Shown: positions 1-12,666, counted from the first letter of the stretch. The stretch: DNA of 64,000 nt from Gordionus sp. m RMFG-2023 (GCF_954871325.1 NC_088775.1:23227561-23291560); one strand, 5' to 3'. Program-made: numbers and translations. Notes: generated from the sequence alone by a model not told the origin.

Positions 1-1347
1 ACAAATATTTTATGACAGTATGCTTACCATAAATCCAACACATTTTAAATGCTATTTTTTAGGAGTCTGGAATTGGACAAAAGGGAATTCTGGATTCGAT
101 TTTTAATATTTTTAGAAATTGGTTCGGATTCCTAAAATTTTAAAAAGTGAGTTATAGTTCCGGTTTCTAAATTTAATGCGGTTCCGAGAGTTTTAGCTTC
201 TGGTACTGGTACCGATTCAAAACTGTTAAATAAAGCAAATAAAAAAATTGAAAATATTAGGAAATTAAATAAACATCTCACATTGAATTACACAACATTT
301 TATGCAATATAATGTAAATTACATAGACAGTTGGAATTGGGTACAGTGTTCCTGAAAATTTTAAAATGATTTCGAAGTTCCACCTCTATAATTACTCAAA
401 AATTCCATTAATTGATAATTGCAATTATTTACAAAATTTTTGTATAATTAATTCCTCTTTTTATAAAATTAAGAATTAAAGAAGTGTTTGATTTAAAATC
501 ATAAAAAATAACGAGAAATTTTATTAAATAATATTTTATGATTATTACAATTTTTTTATACTTGAATATAATTAAATCGTTCAATGTAAAATGTAATAAG
601 ACATTGTATATATATTACTATAAAAATTACATTTATACATTTGATGTTAAGAAATGTCATATTCCGTTTACAAAATGGAATATTATTCATGATGTCTAAC
701 ATTAGCATGGGTGAGAGGTGGGGGTGGAGGGGAACAAGGGGAAATTCCTCTCCCTCCCCTTTAAAAATGTGTCATTTTTTGTGAATATCATTTTAAGCTA
801 ATAAAAAATATCATCTTTAACCCCCTCCTCACTCCCTGTCCTTCAAAAATGTATGCATATATCTTAAACAATAACTAGAAAGAAAGAATTTAAGTCAATA
901 ATTTAAATCGGTTACCATCTCTTTGGTAACCAATATCGTACTTTTTAAATAATAAGTTGTTTTTATTAAAATTAACCTCCCTATTTTGTAAAAATATTTT
1001 CTAGTTATATATAGGCTAAGGAAACTCGGCAGAAGCCCGGACAAAGGGGGGGTAGAAGACCCGCCAAAAAGGTCAATCCCCCCACCTTGGGATAATCCTG
1101 GATATGCTTATGGTGTCTAAATATAAATAGACATTATGAGTATTAACATTTGAAACTTTTTCTACCCTAATTAACAATATTTATATTCTTGGCATAACTT
1201 TGAAAAAATTCTGGTAAAGTTTGTACAATATTTGCTTTTAATAATTCAGTAAAAAAAATGTGTTAATATTTAAGGATGTTTTTTTTTAAAGTAACAAGAT
1301 TATTATAAACAAAAATATAATATTTAAACATAACTTTATGATTATAG
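1..1347. other. AT-rich intergenic DNA with repeat scraps
   Basis: No coding region is recognisable. Around 1050-1100 a C-rich stretch ending in GATAATCCTGGATATGC resembles the right end of the CAGTGGCG hAT family seen complete at 59450-59481, so a decayed MITE end is likely here. The G-rich stretch at 710-745 could be its other end, but no target duplication was found. The rest is A/T-rich single-copy-looking sequence. Confidence 0.4.
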
Positions 1348-1492
1348 GAAATTACTGGTTGTTTGATTGTGGTCCCTCAATTTAATGACAGAGTGCACAA
1401 CCAGCGCTTGTGGTTTTATAGTTTTAAGTTATTTAAAAAAAAATGAACTGAATATTGACAATTTATTTGGAGCAATATCGTCAGAGTTCAAG
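1348..1492 (+). other. candidate first coding exon of an unknown host gene
   Basis: A stretch bounded by an acceptor-like ATTATAG on the left and a strong donor AAG|GTAAGT on the right. From the ATG at 1385 it is open for 36 codons to the donor, which lies in phase 0; the peptide begins MTECTTSACG and ends ISSEFK. I do not recognise it. The next acceptor-like site (GAATTATAG, near 1633) leads to a stop within a few codons, so either the rest of the gene lies beyond later insertions or this is a chance open stretch. It would be divergent from MBF1 about 0.9 kb away. Confidence 0.25.
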
Positions 1493-1847
1493 GTAAGTTA
1501 AAGAATTTAAAACTTTTCCGTCAAAAATATGAAAGAAATATAATTAAATTTGAAATAAAATATGAATGAATGACTGCAATTTTTAAGCGGTTTTCATAAA
1601 AAAATAAATTATAAATGTAATTGTGAATTATAGCTGCTAATTTAAAATTGCATGCCTGAAATATAATTAATTTTGATTACTTACTCCTTTTTTTAAAGTG
1701 TAATTAATTAGTTATTGAAAAAAGGAATTGTACTTATGGAATTAATATATAATTAATTACGGCCCAACCTTGCAAGCATAACTTATGCCATATATTTTCT
1801 TAATAAGAACCAACTCATTTCAATAATTCGTTCACAAAGATTTATAT

Positions 1848-2030
1848 TAGAGATCTGCAAAAGTAAGTCAGGCCCATAACCCAGCCCGAACAAGTTAATT
1901 TTTTTAAAAAAATCATGTTCAAGCTGGGTTGGGCCTAATATTTTTAAAAATTTTGGGGCAAGACAGGTATTAAAGTTTTTTTTAAAATATATCTAAACAT
2001 CTAATTTGCATATTCTCTTTTGAATAGATG
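1848..2030. repeat. partial hAT-type MITE (GGCCC-rich family)
   Basis: Begins TAGAGATCTGCAAAAG and continues with CAGGCCCATAACCCAGCCCG, matching the ends of the complete copy at 58510-58878 (whose right end reads TGCGGATCTCTA) and the copy near 29395-29660. Here only the left end is clear; a degenerate right end may lie near 2010-2025. No convincing target duplication, so it is treated as a fragment lying just downstream of MBF1. Confidence 0.5.
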
Positions 2031-2256
2031 TACTATAAATATTGAGTGTATAAGTATTTTTCTTTTGAACATTTTTAAAATATGCCTTAGAATGTCTCTT
2101 TCTTTTATTAAAATAACAATAGAAATTACAAGAATAAAATAAATCTTATAAATTATACATTTTTATAATAATTTATAATCATAGTAAATATTATCAGTAA
2201 AATAAAAATAGAGATATATAATATATTAATAAAGTTAAAAAATTATTGTATTATTT

Positions 2257-3360
2257 TTATTTTTTTGTAGTTTGTATATTTGTAGTTGGGGGTGCAATCA
2301 GTTTCCCTTTGTCTTTACCTCTCAATTTCATACCTGTTGGCATTTAGGTTATAAAAATATTTATAAATATATTTTCTTGATACCACTGAATATAATGTTT
2401 AAAAGATAAATCTCAAAATATAAATGATAAAATTTAGCCAAATTTATATAAATATATATGTGGTATGTTTAATCAGAATATAGAAAACCTATAACATATA
2501 TAATAATAACTTAAAATTCTTTCCATCTTAGAAATGATTTGTTGGTTGGGTATAGCTTTTCCACTTTCATATTCATTGACTATTTGAGGTTTTTCACAAA
2601 TTTTCTACAAAAAATAAGTAATCACTAAAAAAAACTAATATAAAACAACAAAAAATGACAATAATAAAGTATAAAAACTCAAATTAGGAAAAAACAATAA
2701 TATGATAAAGATATTTTGATTGATGAACATCTCTTACTAGTTTATATTAATGACAAAGAGATAAGAAAACATCATTTTTATTACAGTTGCCAAATCCTTT
2801 TGGGTCATATTCATTTCAACTCTCCTTTTAGATATTATCTTTCCTAACTCAAGAGGAACCTTTTCATGTTGCAAATTTTCTGTGTCTTGTTCAAGTTTAA
2901 GGGTATTTTTATCAACACTTTTTTGTTTGTTGGTGCCAGCTGCATCTATAATTAGTATTTAAATATATAATTAAAAACTTTTATTGATTTAAAAAATATT
3001 AATTCATCACTCCATAAGACATAGAGTGGCCTTATGATAAAATTGTATCCTATCCCACCCCACTCCTAGTGTTAGAGGGACATGATAATGTATATTAAAT
3101 ATGTAGGCTTAAAATAGTTAGGAAGAAATTTATCATATGAATGTTAAAAAATAAAATGATAATAAATATTTTACATTTCTTGGCAGTATCGACAGGAACC
3201 CCTTTTCGTTGAGCTTCTTTAATTGCCTATTTTATTGCAGATTATAAATTTCAGATATTAAAAATATTATAACTTTTTGAGACTTTAATTCATTTCCTTG
3301 TTGAGGTTTCCTCAATACTACAACATCATCCCAGCCAATATTTGATTGCAAATAAGACAT
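2257..3360 (-). CDS. MBF1: Multiprotein bridging factor 1 (MBF1/EDF1), five exons
   Basis: Conserved transcriptional coactivator that bridges DNA-bound activators (bZIP factors, nuclear receptors) and TBP, and is also known to bind collided ribosomes. Exons on the minus strand: 3360-3274, 3226-3175, 2945-2785, 2604-2511, 2333-2257; introns of 47, 229, 180 and 177 nt all begin GT and end AG. The joined frame is 156 residues, close to the usual size of about 150, with no stop. Residues 10-18 (WDDVVVLRK) are the N-terminal MBF1 signature; residues 47-57 ([11 protein letters not shown]) match the linker; about 80-134 form the Cro/C1-type helix-turn-helix, including DLATKICEKPQ (98-107), EYESG and [11 protein letters not shown] (135-142) is the C-terminal signature. 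The ATG at 3360 is chosen because family homology starts at once; an upstream in-frame ATG at 3429 adds 23 unmatched residues. It is the only clearly intact host gene here. The wording is closer to animal than to fungal MBF1. Confidence 0.93.
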
Positions 3361-3981
3361 TTCGATTTGAAAAATATGACGAAATTTGGAACAGTACACA
3401 GAAGATCTTAATTTTATTGTTATATACATAAATTTGATAGATTAGCTGTCAACATAAGTTCAACATAAGTACTACTATGATTAATAGGAAACATTTTACA
3501 ATATTTCATCATTATTCTATTCTTTAACGTGGTCAATAATAAATTAATTTGTATTAACTATGTTTAACATATAAAATGTGCTAAATATATAAGACTTATT
3601 AATGAATTATTCACAATAAAAATGACTGATAAGTTTGAGACTGAGTGATAAAAGAATAATAATTATAATAAACATCAGAAAAATATTTTTCAAAGTCTAT
3701 TTTTTTTCTCCAGTGTAATTACTATATTCTAGCGGCCATTATTGACTCGAATTTTACAAAACTCATCAAAACACAAACAAGGTCATTTCAAACTTTATTT
3801 TCATTAAAAATTACTTTAATTTTTTTTATAAAATCTACTTTTATTATCTCGCGACTTTTATAAAAAGTTCGTAACAATTGAATAGAGAAGCGCTAAAAAT
3901 AGATGCTGGGTAGAAAACAAATTTAATCATTTTTCTAACGAAATTAAATTACAATTTTACAAAATGGGTCATTATTTTTAT
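3361..3981. other. upstream region of MBF1, no gene seen
   Basis: AT-rich sequence that should hold the MBF1 promoter and 5-prime leader. No clear TATA box position or repeat could be assigned. It ends in AATAGGAC, the left copy of the target duplication of the large hAT-type element. Confidence 0.5.
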
Positions 3982-4336
3982 AATAGGACCAGTGGCGTCG
4001 CTAGGGAGGGCGCGCAGGGGCTCGAGCCCCCTGAAAAATTTGAATAGCCCCCTGAAGCAAAAATTTTTTTTTAATGGCTCCTTAATACCCCCTTGAAATA
4101 ATTTTTTTTGATTGCCCACTGAATGATTTCTTTTATAATTCTATTGAGTAATATATAGATTTAATTTTATAATTTAAAAATTAATAAGAATTAAATAAAT
4201 ATTAATTGAAAATTAACAAATTAAATATTGTAATTAGCCGAGTTCAAAATCACTAATCAACTATATTATTGATATTTAAATTTAATTACCATACCTCATC
4301 TTAAAATTATTTTCAAGGTCCAAATCCAAATAAGTA

Positions 4337-4641
4337 TAAGGCTGCATTCATAGTGGAGACGGATCCGTTTTTACATCTGTTACGTCAAAAGTCAAACTCA
4401 TTAAAAATGATATAAATGTTCATAGACTATAAAAAAATTGTAAGTAACGTTATAACTCTCTATAAGATTTGCCGGATCAAAAATTCAAAATGTTTTGACT
4501 TCAAAATTTGCCGGGTCCGTTTTTAAGACGGAAGGTATCGGAACGGACGCACTATGAACATATATATCATTTTTAATGAGATTGACTTTTGACGGAACGG
4601 ATGTAAAAATCGGATCCGTCTCCACTATGAATGCAGCCTAA
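4337..4641. mobile_element. PIF/Harbinger-type MITE
   Basis: 299-bp element (4340-4638) with almost perfect inverted repeats about 85 bp long, starting GGCTGCATTCATAGTGGAG, flanked by the 3-bp duplication TAA at 4337-4339 and 4639-4641. A 3-bp TWA duplication and ends starting GG are typical of PIF/Harbinger. No coding capacity. The high identity of the arms suggests it is not very old. It lies 31 bp left of the proposed Helitron 5-prime end. Confidence 0.85.
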
Positions 4642-5280
4642 GAGATTTATTTATAAAAATAAGTAAACATCTATATATATAATCCTCAAAAAATGTTAAT
4701 CAAATTTAGCCAATAGTTTTCTTTTAAATATTATTTGCCCAATCAAAATAATTATAGCAAATTTGATCAATGGTAATCAACGTGAAAACTAAATCATTCA
4801 TTCACAAATCACTTACATAAAAACCATACCACATCACTCTATAACCATACATATCATTACAAAAAAAAACCATAATTTCATCTACTATTACATCTTACAG
4901 ATATTTCTTATTAATATATATAATATATAATTTAATACACAAGTTTTTTTATATGTTACAAAATAATGAAAAGAAAACAAAACAAGGTAAAATTTTTTTT
5001 TACAATTTTGATTAAAGATAATATATATAATATATAATTTAATACACATATATAAAAAGTTTTTTCATATATACAAAATAATGGAAAGAAAACAAAACAA
5101 GGTAAAAAATTTTTTTACAATTTTGATTAAAGAAAACAAAACAGGGTAAATTTTTTTTTACAATTTTGATTTATTTTGTTTACAAAATAATTTAGCTAAG
5201 AAAGCCAACCTCAATTAACATAAATCTAGAAAAAAATCAAAATTTAGAAAATATATAATTACCTAGCTTTATCATCTGAA

Positions 5281-6650
5281 ACCAGTAATCAGGGGCATTA
5301 ATTAATAAATGTGGATCCACTTTTTTAGGTTGTTATATTTTTACAAAATAATTTAGCTAAAATCAAAATAGATCAGAATTTTCCTATTTTATGAGGTATG
5401 ATTTGTAATGTATATAAATTAAAATTTTAAAATTGGTTTGGTCCAACACCAAGTATTATTTTTTCAGTTTCTTTATAATTATATTATTTTTTATAAATCA
5501 GAATACGCTATCTACATCAATGTACAACAACCAAGTATAATTTTTTTTTGTAATTATTATATCAATAAAAATAAACCAAGTATAATTTTTTTTTGTAATT
5601 ATTATATCAATAAAAATAAACCACGTTAAAATTTTTAATTACCTTATAAGATAGGAAATTTTCTCTAAAATCAAAATGAATCAGAATTTTCATATTTTAT
5701 GAGGTATGATTTGTAATATATATAAATTAAAATTTTTTACTTGGGTACAATATCTAAATATTCAGGGGCCTTAATTAATAAATGTGGATCTACTTTTTTT
5801 AGGTTGTTTTATTTTTACAAAATAATTTAGCTAAAATCAAAATGGATCAGAATTTTCCTATTTTATGATGTATGATTTGTAATGTATATAAATTAAAATT
5901 TAAAATTGGTTTGGTCCAACACCAAGTATTATTTTTTCAGTTTCTTTATAATTATATTATTTTTTATAAATCAGAATACGCTATCTACATCAATGTCCAA
6001 CAACCAAGTATAATATTTTTTTGTAATTATTATATCAATAAAAACAAACCAGGTTAAAATTTTTAATTTCCTTGATAGGAAATTTTCTCTAAAATCAAAA
6101 TGAATCAGAATTTTCATATTTTATGAGGTATGATTTGTAATGTATATAAATTAAAATTTTTTATTTGGTTTGGTACAATATCTAAGTATTCAGGAGCCTT
6201 AATTAATAAATGTGGATCCACTTTTTTTAGGTTGTTTTATTTTTACAAAATAATTTAGCTAAAATCAAAATGGATCAGAATTTTCCTATTTTATGAGGTA
6301 TGATTTGTAATGTATATAAATTAAAATTTTAAAATTGGTTTGGTCCAACACCAAGTATTATTTTTTCAGTTTCTTTATAATTATATTATTTTTTATAAAT
6401 CAGAATACGCTATCTACATCAATGTCCAACAACCGAGTATAATTTTTTTTTGTAATTATTATATCAATTAAAACAAAACAGGTTAAAAATTTTAATTACC
6501 TTATAAGATAGGAAATTTTCTCTAAAATCAAAATGAATCAGAATTTTCATATTTTATGAGGTATTAAAATTTTTTACTTGGTTTGGTACAATATCTAAGT
6601 ATAATTTTTTTAGTGATCCTATATCAATAAAAACAAATCAAGTTAAAAAT
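5281..6650 (+). repeat. 430-bp tandem repeat array in Helitron 5-prime region
   Basis: About three copies of a unit of roughly 430 bp. Each holds AATAAATGTGGATC, TTTTACAAAATAATTTAGC, TTTTATGAGGTATGATTTG and TTGGTCCAACACCAAG. The first unit is about 40 bp longer because of an internal duplication of CAAGTATAATTTTTTTTTG near 5535-5620. Short open frames here repeat from unit to unit and are not considered genes. Confidence 0.8.
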
Positions 6651-7030
6651 TTTAATTTATGTCAACAAATAAATTTATTTAAATTAGATTTTACGAATCA
6701 TATTGCCGAAATGTGCCATTCAACAGACTCTTAATCTACCCAAATCAATAAAAACAAACGAAGTTAAAAAATTTAATTTATGTTATCAAATAGATTTTTT
6801 TTAAATTAGATTCCACGAATCATATTACCAAAATGTACTATTCATTCAACAGAATCTTAATCTACCCAAATCAATAATAACAAACGAAGTTAAAAATTTT
6901 AATTTATGTTAACAAATAAATTTTTTTAAATTAGACACTACCAAAATCTACTATTCAACAAAATCTTAATCTACCCAAATTAATAAAAACAAACCAAGTT
7001 AAAAATTTTAATATTTGTTGTATAACAAAT
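6650..7030 (+). repeat. about 120-bp tandem repeat array
   Basis: Three diverged copies of a unit with GTTAAAAATTTTAATTTATG, a CATATTACCGAAATGT-like core and CTTAATCTACCCAAATC. It follows directly on the larger array and is noncoding. It probably belongs to the Helitron 5-prime region. Confidence 0.65.
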
Positions 7031-8053
7031 ATTTTAATAAATATAAATTTCTGAATCACATCTCATAAGATAGATAGAAAAATTTTTGATTAATCCATCA
7101 TCAGGGGTTATTCAAAATTTATTATTTATTTATGAAGTATATGGTTATTAATTTTAATTTATATCCACAATAAAAAATATATTTCATCAACTAATAAAGG
7201 AGAAAATTCTTATTATATTATCACCTTGACGGGCAAAATATAAGATAAAATAAGTATGTGCTACATAATCGTAAATCAGCGTCTACATGGCCGGGGGGGG
7301 GGGGTAGGAGACAAATGCCTCCAAAATATATTAGCATTTTTGGGGGTAGGTATTGATTTTAAGCGGTTGATATTAATTTTTTGGGGGTAGGCATTATTTT
7401 TTTGGGGGTAGGTATTGATTTTTGGTGGGTAATTTTTGATTTGAATTATAATCTTTTTTTAATCCATTAATTAATACGATTATGATGGTTATCGTTTGAT
7501 TTTCTGAAAAATGTCAACTAAAGTAAAGATATTTGTCAATTAATAAATAATATAAATTTTCTTTGTCAACGATTTATCATTTTATTAAGTTAATATTTAC
7601 ACATTTCCTATTTGGTACTTTTCTTAGAGGTTAATATATTTATATTATGTTTTTTAATAAATTTCTAGATTTTAGCAGGATAAATTTTAGGTAATTTTTT
7701 GAGTCATGCATAAAAACATATATCAGCAAGCAAAGAATAATAAAAAACATAATATGTAAAAAATTATATTATAATAATTATTTCTTTCTAGATGCCAAGT
7801 AACAGAACCTTATTTAAGGTAAAGTGTAATTACCTTAACTGTAAAACTTCTAAAATAAGAAGTGACAAGATACATGAACATTATAAACATAAACATCTTC
7901 ATGTCAAGCCAACTGATATGAAATTTACAAAGGTAGCCATCAAAAGAGATAATAATAATTGGGTATCCTTAAATTGTGATATTCCATATAATATCACAAA
8001 TGGAGTTAAAACCCAGTTGCAAAATAAGACAATAACATCTTACTTCCAAAAAG

Positions 8054-9072
8054 TAATATTTTTTATTTATTATTGTAACTAAAGACAATAAATATTATTG
8101 AAAATATACCTTAAATTTGTGAATTAATAGAAACTGATTTTTATTTAAAATTATACTAGAATAAAATTAATATTAAAGTAGTCAGGGTATAATATATTTT
8201 ATTATTAAATATTTTTTTAACTGTTTATCTCACTATTTTTATATCTATATATACTTTATAAAGTTCAATTTAACAATATGTTTAATAGGTTAATAATAAA
8301 AATTTAAAACCAAAGTATTAAAAAAACTTATTAAGTTAATATAATGTAGTAAAATAATAAAAGTAAGGTAATGTTAATTTCTAGGAATTTTTAAATTTAA
8401 ATCTTTTCATCTTTAATTGAATTAAGATTTCAAAGTTCTATTACTTTTTTTTATAATATGAATTGGATTCAACTATTTTCAAAATGTTATCTGCGTATTT
8501 CATCCATTTACATTATGTGTTATATTAGGTATGTTTATAATATTATCATTGTTTTATTTAGCTATTAGAATTTCTTTATATAATATACTTTCAACATGAA
8601 TTTCACAATGTTATTTATACTAATTTTTCTATTTATAAGTTTACTATTGTTTTTACAGTCATTATAATATTCTTTTATGATTTCCTCATGTGTTCGCAGT
8701 TTTATATTAATCTGCATCTATCATGCCTATGAATCTTTCAAGTATATTTTCAAAATTTAACATGATCTTCCCAACAAAGACATTTTATTAATGTTTATGA
8801 TTAACGCGTTCAAAATTTGTGAATTCCCTTTGTATTCTACATTCACTGCTGTACCTATCACTTGTATCATCTTGCCATTGTAACCTGATAACTTTATGTT
8901 GGACTTCATAATATTTTTAATGCCTGTTTTCTCAATCATATATTCTTGTAGAATTAAAACTTTATTAAAAACTTAATTATAATGTAGTTAAAAAAAAAAT
9001 TACCATTTGGCTAAAATTATTAAAAATATAGTTTTTCATAAGGAAAGAAATTAAACTCCTCTTTATTTATAG
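8054..9072. other. long first intron of the hAT transposase
   Basis: AT-rich sequence between the first transposase exon and the repeated exon array. The short open frame on the minus strand at 8757-8939 has no recognisable content. Nothing else seen. Confidence 0.5.
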
Positions 9073-9996
9073 AAAATCTCAGTTATTGAAGATTCACAAA
9101 TTGTATTATCTCCTCATCCAATCCCCAGTTCCAGTGAAGCGCTTACTTTGCATGATGAGGTATTTAATCTAAATACGAATTATATGATAAATTTGGAAGG
9201 AAAATAAATTATGATTATGAGGTTATTCAAATATTTCCAACATTTATTAAAAACTTAATTATAATGTAGTTAAGAAAAAAATTACCATTTGGCTAAAATT
9301 TTATTAAAAATATAGTTTTTCATAAGGAAAGTAATTAAACTCCTCTTTATTTATAGAAAATCTCAGTTATTGAAGATTCACAAATTGTATTATCTCCTCA
9401 TCCAATCCCCAGTTCCAGTGAAGCGTTTACTTTGCATGATGAGGTATTTAATGAATTATATGATAAATTTAGAAGGAAATAAATTATGATTATGAGGTTA
9501 TTCAAATATTTCCAACATTTATTAAAAACTTAATTATAATGTAGTTAAGAAATAAATTACCATTTGGCTAAAATTTTATTAAAAATATAGTTTTTTATAA
9601 GGAAATAAATTACTCCTCTTTATTTATAGAAAATTTCAGTTATTGAAGATTCACAAATTGTATTATCTCCTCATCCAATCCCCAGTTCCAGTGAGGCGCT
9701 TACTTTGCATGATGAGGTATTTAATTTAAATACGAATTATATGATAACTTTTGAAGGAAATATATTATGATTATGAGGTTATTCAAATATTTCCAACATT
9801 TATTAAAAACTTAATTATAATGTTGTTAAGAAAAAAATTACCATTTGGTTAAAATTTTATTAAAAATATAGTTTTTTATTAGGAAAGAAATTAAACTCCT
9901 CTTTATTTATAGAAAATCTCAGTTATTGAAGAGTCACAAATTGTATTATCTCCTCATCCAATCCCCAGTTCTAGTGATGCGCTTACTTTGCATGAG
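9073..9996 (+). repeat. tandem array of four in-frame 87-nt exons in the hAT gene
   Basis: Four copies of exon plus intron: exons 9073-9159, 9357-9443, 9630-9716 (87 nt each) and 9913-9996 (84 nt). Each is preceded by TTATTTATAG and followed by GAG|GTATTT. Every copy is open in the same frame; the peptide starts KISVIEDSQIVL and ends ALTLHDE. Units repeat every 284, 273 and 283 bp: the introns carry indels that shift length freely, while the only exon indel is a whole codon. Exon differences are three silent changes and three conservative ones (L/F, D/E, E/D). The sequence thus behaves like coding DNA and gives a 28-29 residue acidic repeat between the finger exon and the TTF domain. Confidence 0.8.
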
Positions 9997-12666
9997 GTAT
10001 TTTATTTAAATAAAATTTATATAATAACTTTTGAAGGGAATAAAATGAGGATATTCAAAGTCCAAGTCTTATTCAGCTATACAAAAAGAAGGAACCAAAT
10101 GACCCATTTCACTTCAAATTATTTAGGATGACAAATATTTTGATTAATTTCATAATTTCTGTAGGCCCTTGTCAGCCATGTACAAATAAATTTCAATATC
10201 CTGTTACTCTCAAGAGGTTTTAAATAATATTTAATTTTCATTAATTTTTACCCATCCATTATTTCTATACCAGTTTTTATTATTTTTACTTTTTAAACAG
10301 GAGCATGAATATAACCTATTATAGAAAGGTTAATATAGATGGTTCCCTCAACCCCAGAAATTGGCTATCTTATAGCACTATTTTAGACAAAGTCTTTTCT
10401 CTATATTGTATTATGTTTGTGGCCCTAAGTCCAATACTTTTTGGACTCAATTTAGGGTAAATAATTGGAAAAACATAAAGCGTGACTTAGAGAGACACGA
10501 AGCATATTCTCTTCATAAAGATTGTGAATATGCAAACATGACTTGGCTTGCAAATAAACGCATTCAAGATCATTTGCTATCAAATAAGCTTGATATAATC
10601 ATGGAAAATCGCAATATAGTTCATAATATTATCGATGCCATTATGTACCTTATAAAATGTAATATAGCCTTTTGGGGTTCTAATTCGAATGAAGGTAATT
10701 TTATGTGTCTCATAAAATTAATGGCAAAAACGGTTCCAACTTTACGTGCATACATGGATAACAACGAAAAATTGCGGAGAAAAAAATCAGATAAAATTTC
10801 GAGACCTTATATAAATTTATTGTCATATGGCCACGTGAAAAAAATAACTGAAATTATTAAGATAAAAATAACAAAAAGCATTATTCAAAAAATTAAAGAG
10901 AATCGTGCTTATAGCATCATATTAGATGGAACATATGATGTGTCTAAAAAAGAATGCATAGCTTTGCTTGTACGGTATATAGAAGATGATCTGCATCCAC
11001 ATCCTGTAGAAAGGATCATACATGTTTTACAACATCAGAAACCACTGGGGAAAATATAAAGAAACATGTTTTTTCTAAGTTTAATGATCTTGGTCTTCCT
11101 CTTGATTATTTGGTTGGACAAAGTATGGATGGTGCAGGGAATATGAGAGGAGTATACAAAGGAATGCAGGCTTTAATATTGAAAGAGGCTCCAAAAGCCA
11201 TCTATATTTGGTGCCATGCACATCGGCTAAATTTAGTAGTTGCTCATGTTTGTGGATGCAAAATTGAAATGAAAAAGGCAATGGGAATATTAGATGAGTT
11301 ATATAATTTTATGAATGGAGTTAGACGTCAAGGTGTGTTTGTTAAATATCAAATGAGAAAGTCCAAGAAATCTCTTAAAAGAATTAAAAACACAACAAGG
11401 TAAATAAAAAATTTTAATGAAAGTTATATATTTTCAGAAATTGGTCATCATCCTACAAATCTGTAGAAATCTTTTTAGATGTTTATGAACATATTTTAGC
11501 ATCATTAGTTGAATTAAAAGATTCTAATGACCCAAGCACCTCTTCCATTGCCGATGGATTATTATCAAGAATTAAAGATGAAAATTTTATATTAAGTCTA
11601 TTTATTTTGAAAGAAATATTGAAATGTACACATGAGGCTTGTATTGAAATGCAGGCAGTTGGTAATGATTTGGCTTTGGTAACCAAATTAATACAACATA
11701 CAAAAAATAAATTACAAAAACTAAAAGGTTAATATTAGTTACTATTTCTATAAATAATTTTAAAATATAGCTAACGGAGACAATATATTTTTAAAATTAC
11801 ATTCCTTATCTAATAGTTTTTTGAAAAAGAATAATGTAATAACGATTTGTATAATATGAAATCAATATTCAAATTGGATCAATCAGAATTCAATAATTAC
11901 GTTGAACAAAAAAAAACAAGTTGAATAAATTAAAAAAATTTAAATTATTATTTATTATTATAGATATAGAACGGAAATATTTTTCCCTGTGCTAAATGCA
12001 ATAATTAATCACCTAAATGATCGATTTAATTATGATTGTTTTAATTTTTTATCACAGATATCTTTTACTCCCGCTGGAATTATGGATAATGAAAAAATAG
12101 AAGGATGGCAAATATCCGAAATTTGTAATAATTATCAATTGGATGTCCAAAACATTGTTGATGAATATAATGATTTTCGCTCTTTATATTTGGAGTCTCA
12201 ATCAATCATTTTTTGCGAAGATCTTTTAAAAGTTAAAAACAATGACGCTTTATATATTGATGAAAGTAATTTATTGATGTAATTGTATATAATTAAAGGT
12301 ATTGCAAACGATCAAATTACCAAAGAAAATATCAACAGCGAAATCATGACCAAAATAAAAAAATGGATAAAATTTTCTTTTATATTACCATACCGACTTT
12401 TAAATCAATTAAATTCTTATTCTAATTTAAATTTATTATATAAATATTTATTAACCCTTCCTACAACTTCCTGTTCAGCCGAAAGAGCCATGAGTAAAGT
12501 AAAAATTAACAAAACTCGAATGCGGAATAAAATTTCGGACCCATTTTTGGAAAATTTACTGTTAATATCCAGCGATATTGATGTTTTTGAAAAATTTACA
12601 ATTGATGATATTATAACACAATTTGCATTAACATCTATAAGGTTATCCAAATTATTAATAAAATAA

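Larger units (their letters stand above)
7792..12666 (+). pseudogene. hAT transposase, TTF-type finger family, multi-exon
   Basis: Cut-and-paste transposase. First exon 7792-8053 encodes a C/H-rich finger (CNYLNCKTSK, HEHYKHKHLH) and ends TSYFQK at a phase-0 donor. The four repeated exons (9073-9996) follow. A stretch at about 10047-10217 reads GPCQPCTNKFQYP, and 10301 onward NPRNWLSYS and WKNIKRDLERHEAYSLH, the TTF zinc finger. DUF4371 follows: ILDGTYD, LVGQSMDGAGNM and CHAHRLNLVV. An intron of only 38 nt (11400-11437) joins TTR to NWSSSYKSVE. The last exon begins near 11966 (YRTEIFFPVLN), and 12439-12570 (LTLPTTSCSAERAMSKVK) is the hAT dimerisation domain. It is broken by frameshifts near 10400 and 11035 and an in-frame TAA at 12280-12282; the joint at the last intron is also out of frame. 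Likely inactive. Confidence 0.85.

Noticed and set aside
5438-6057. Two similar short open frames
   Set aside because: They are the same piece of the noncoding 430-bp tandem repeat, one shifted by the small internal duplication.
7282-7310. Long G runs (also at 22410, 47240, 57030)
   Set aside because: Considered as G-quadruplex or switch signals, but they are simply the subterminal runs of hAT-type ends.
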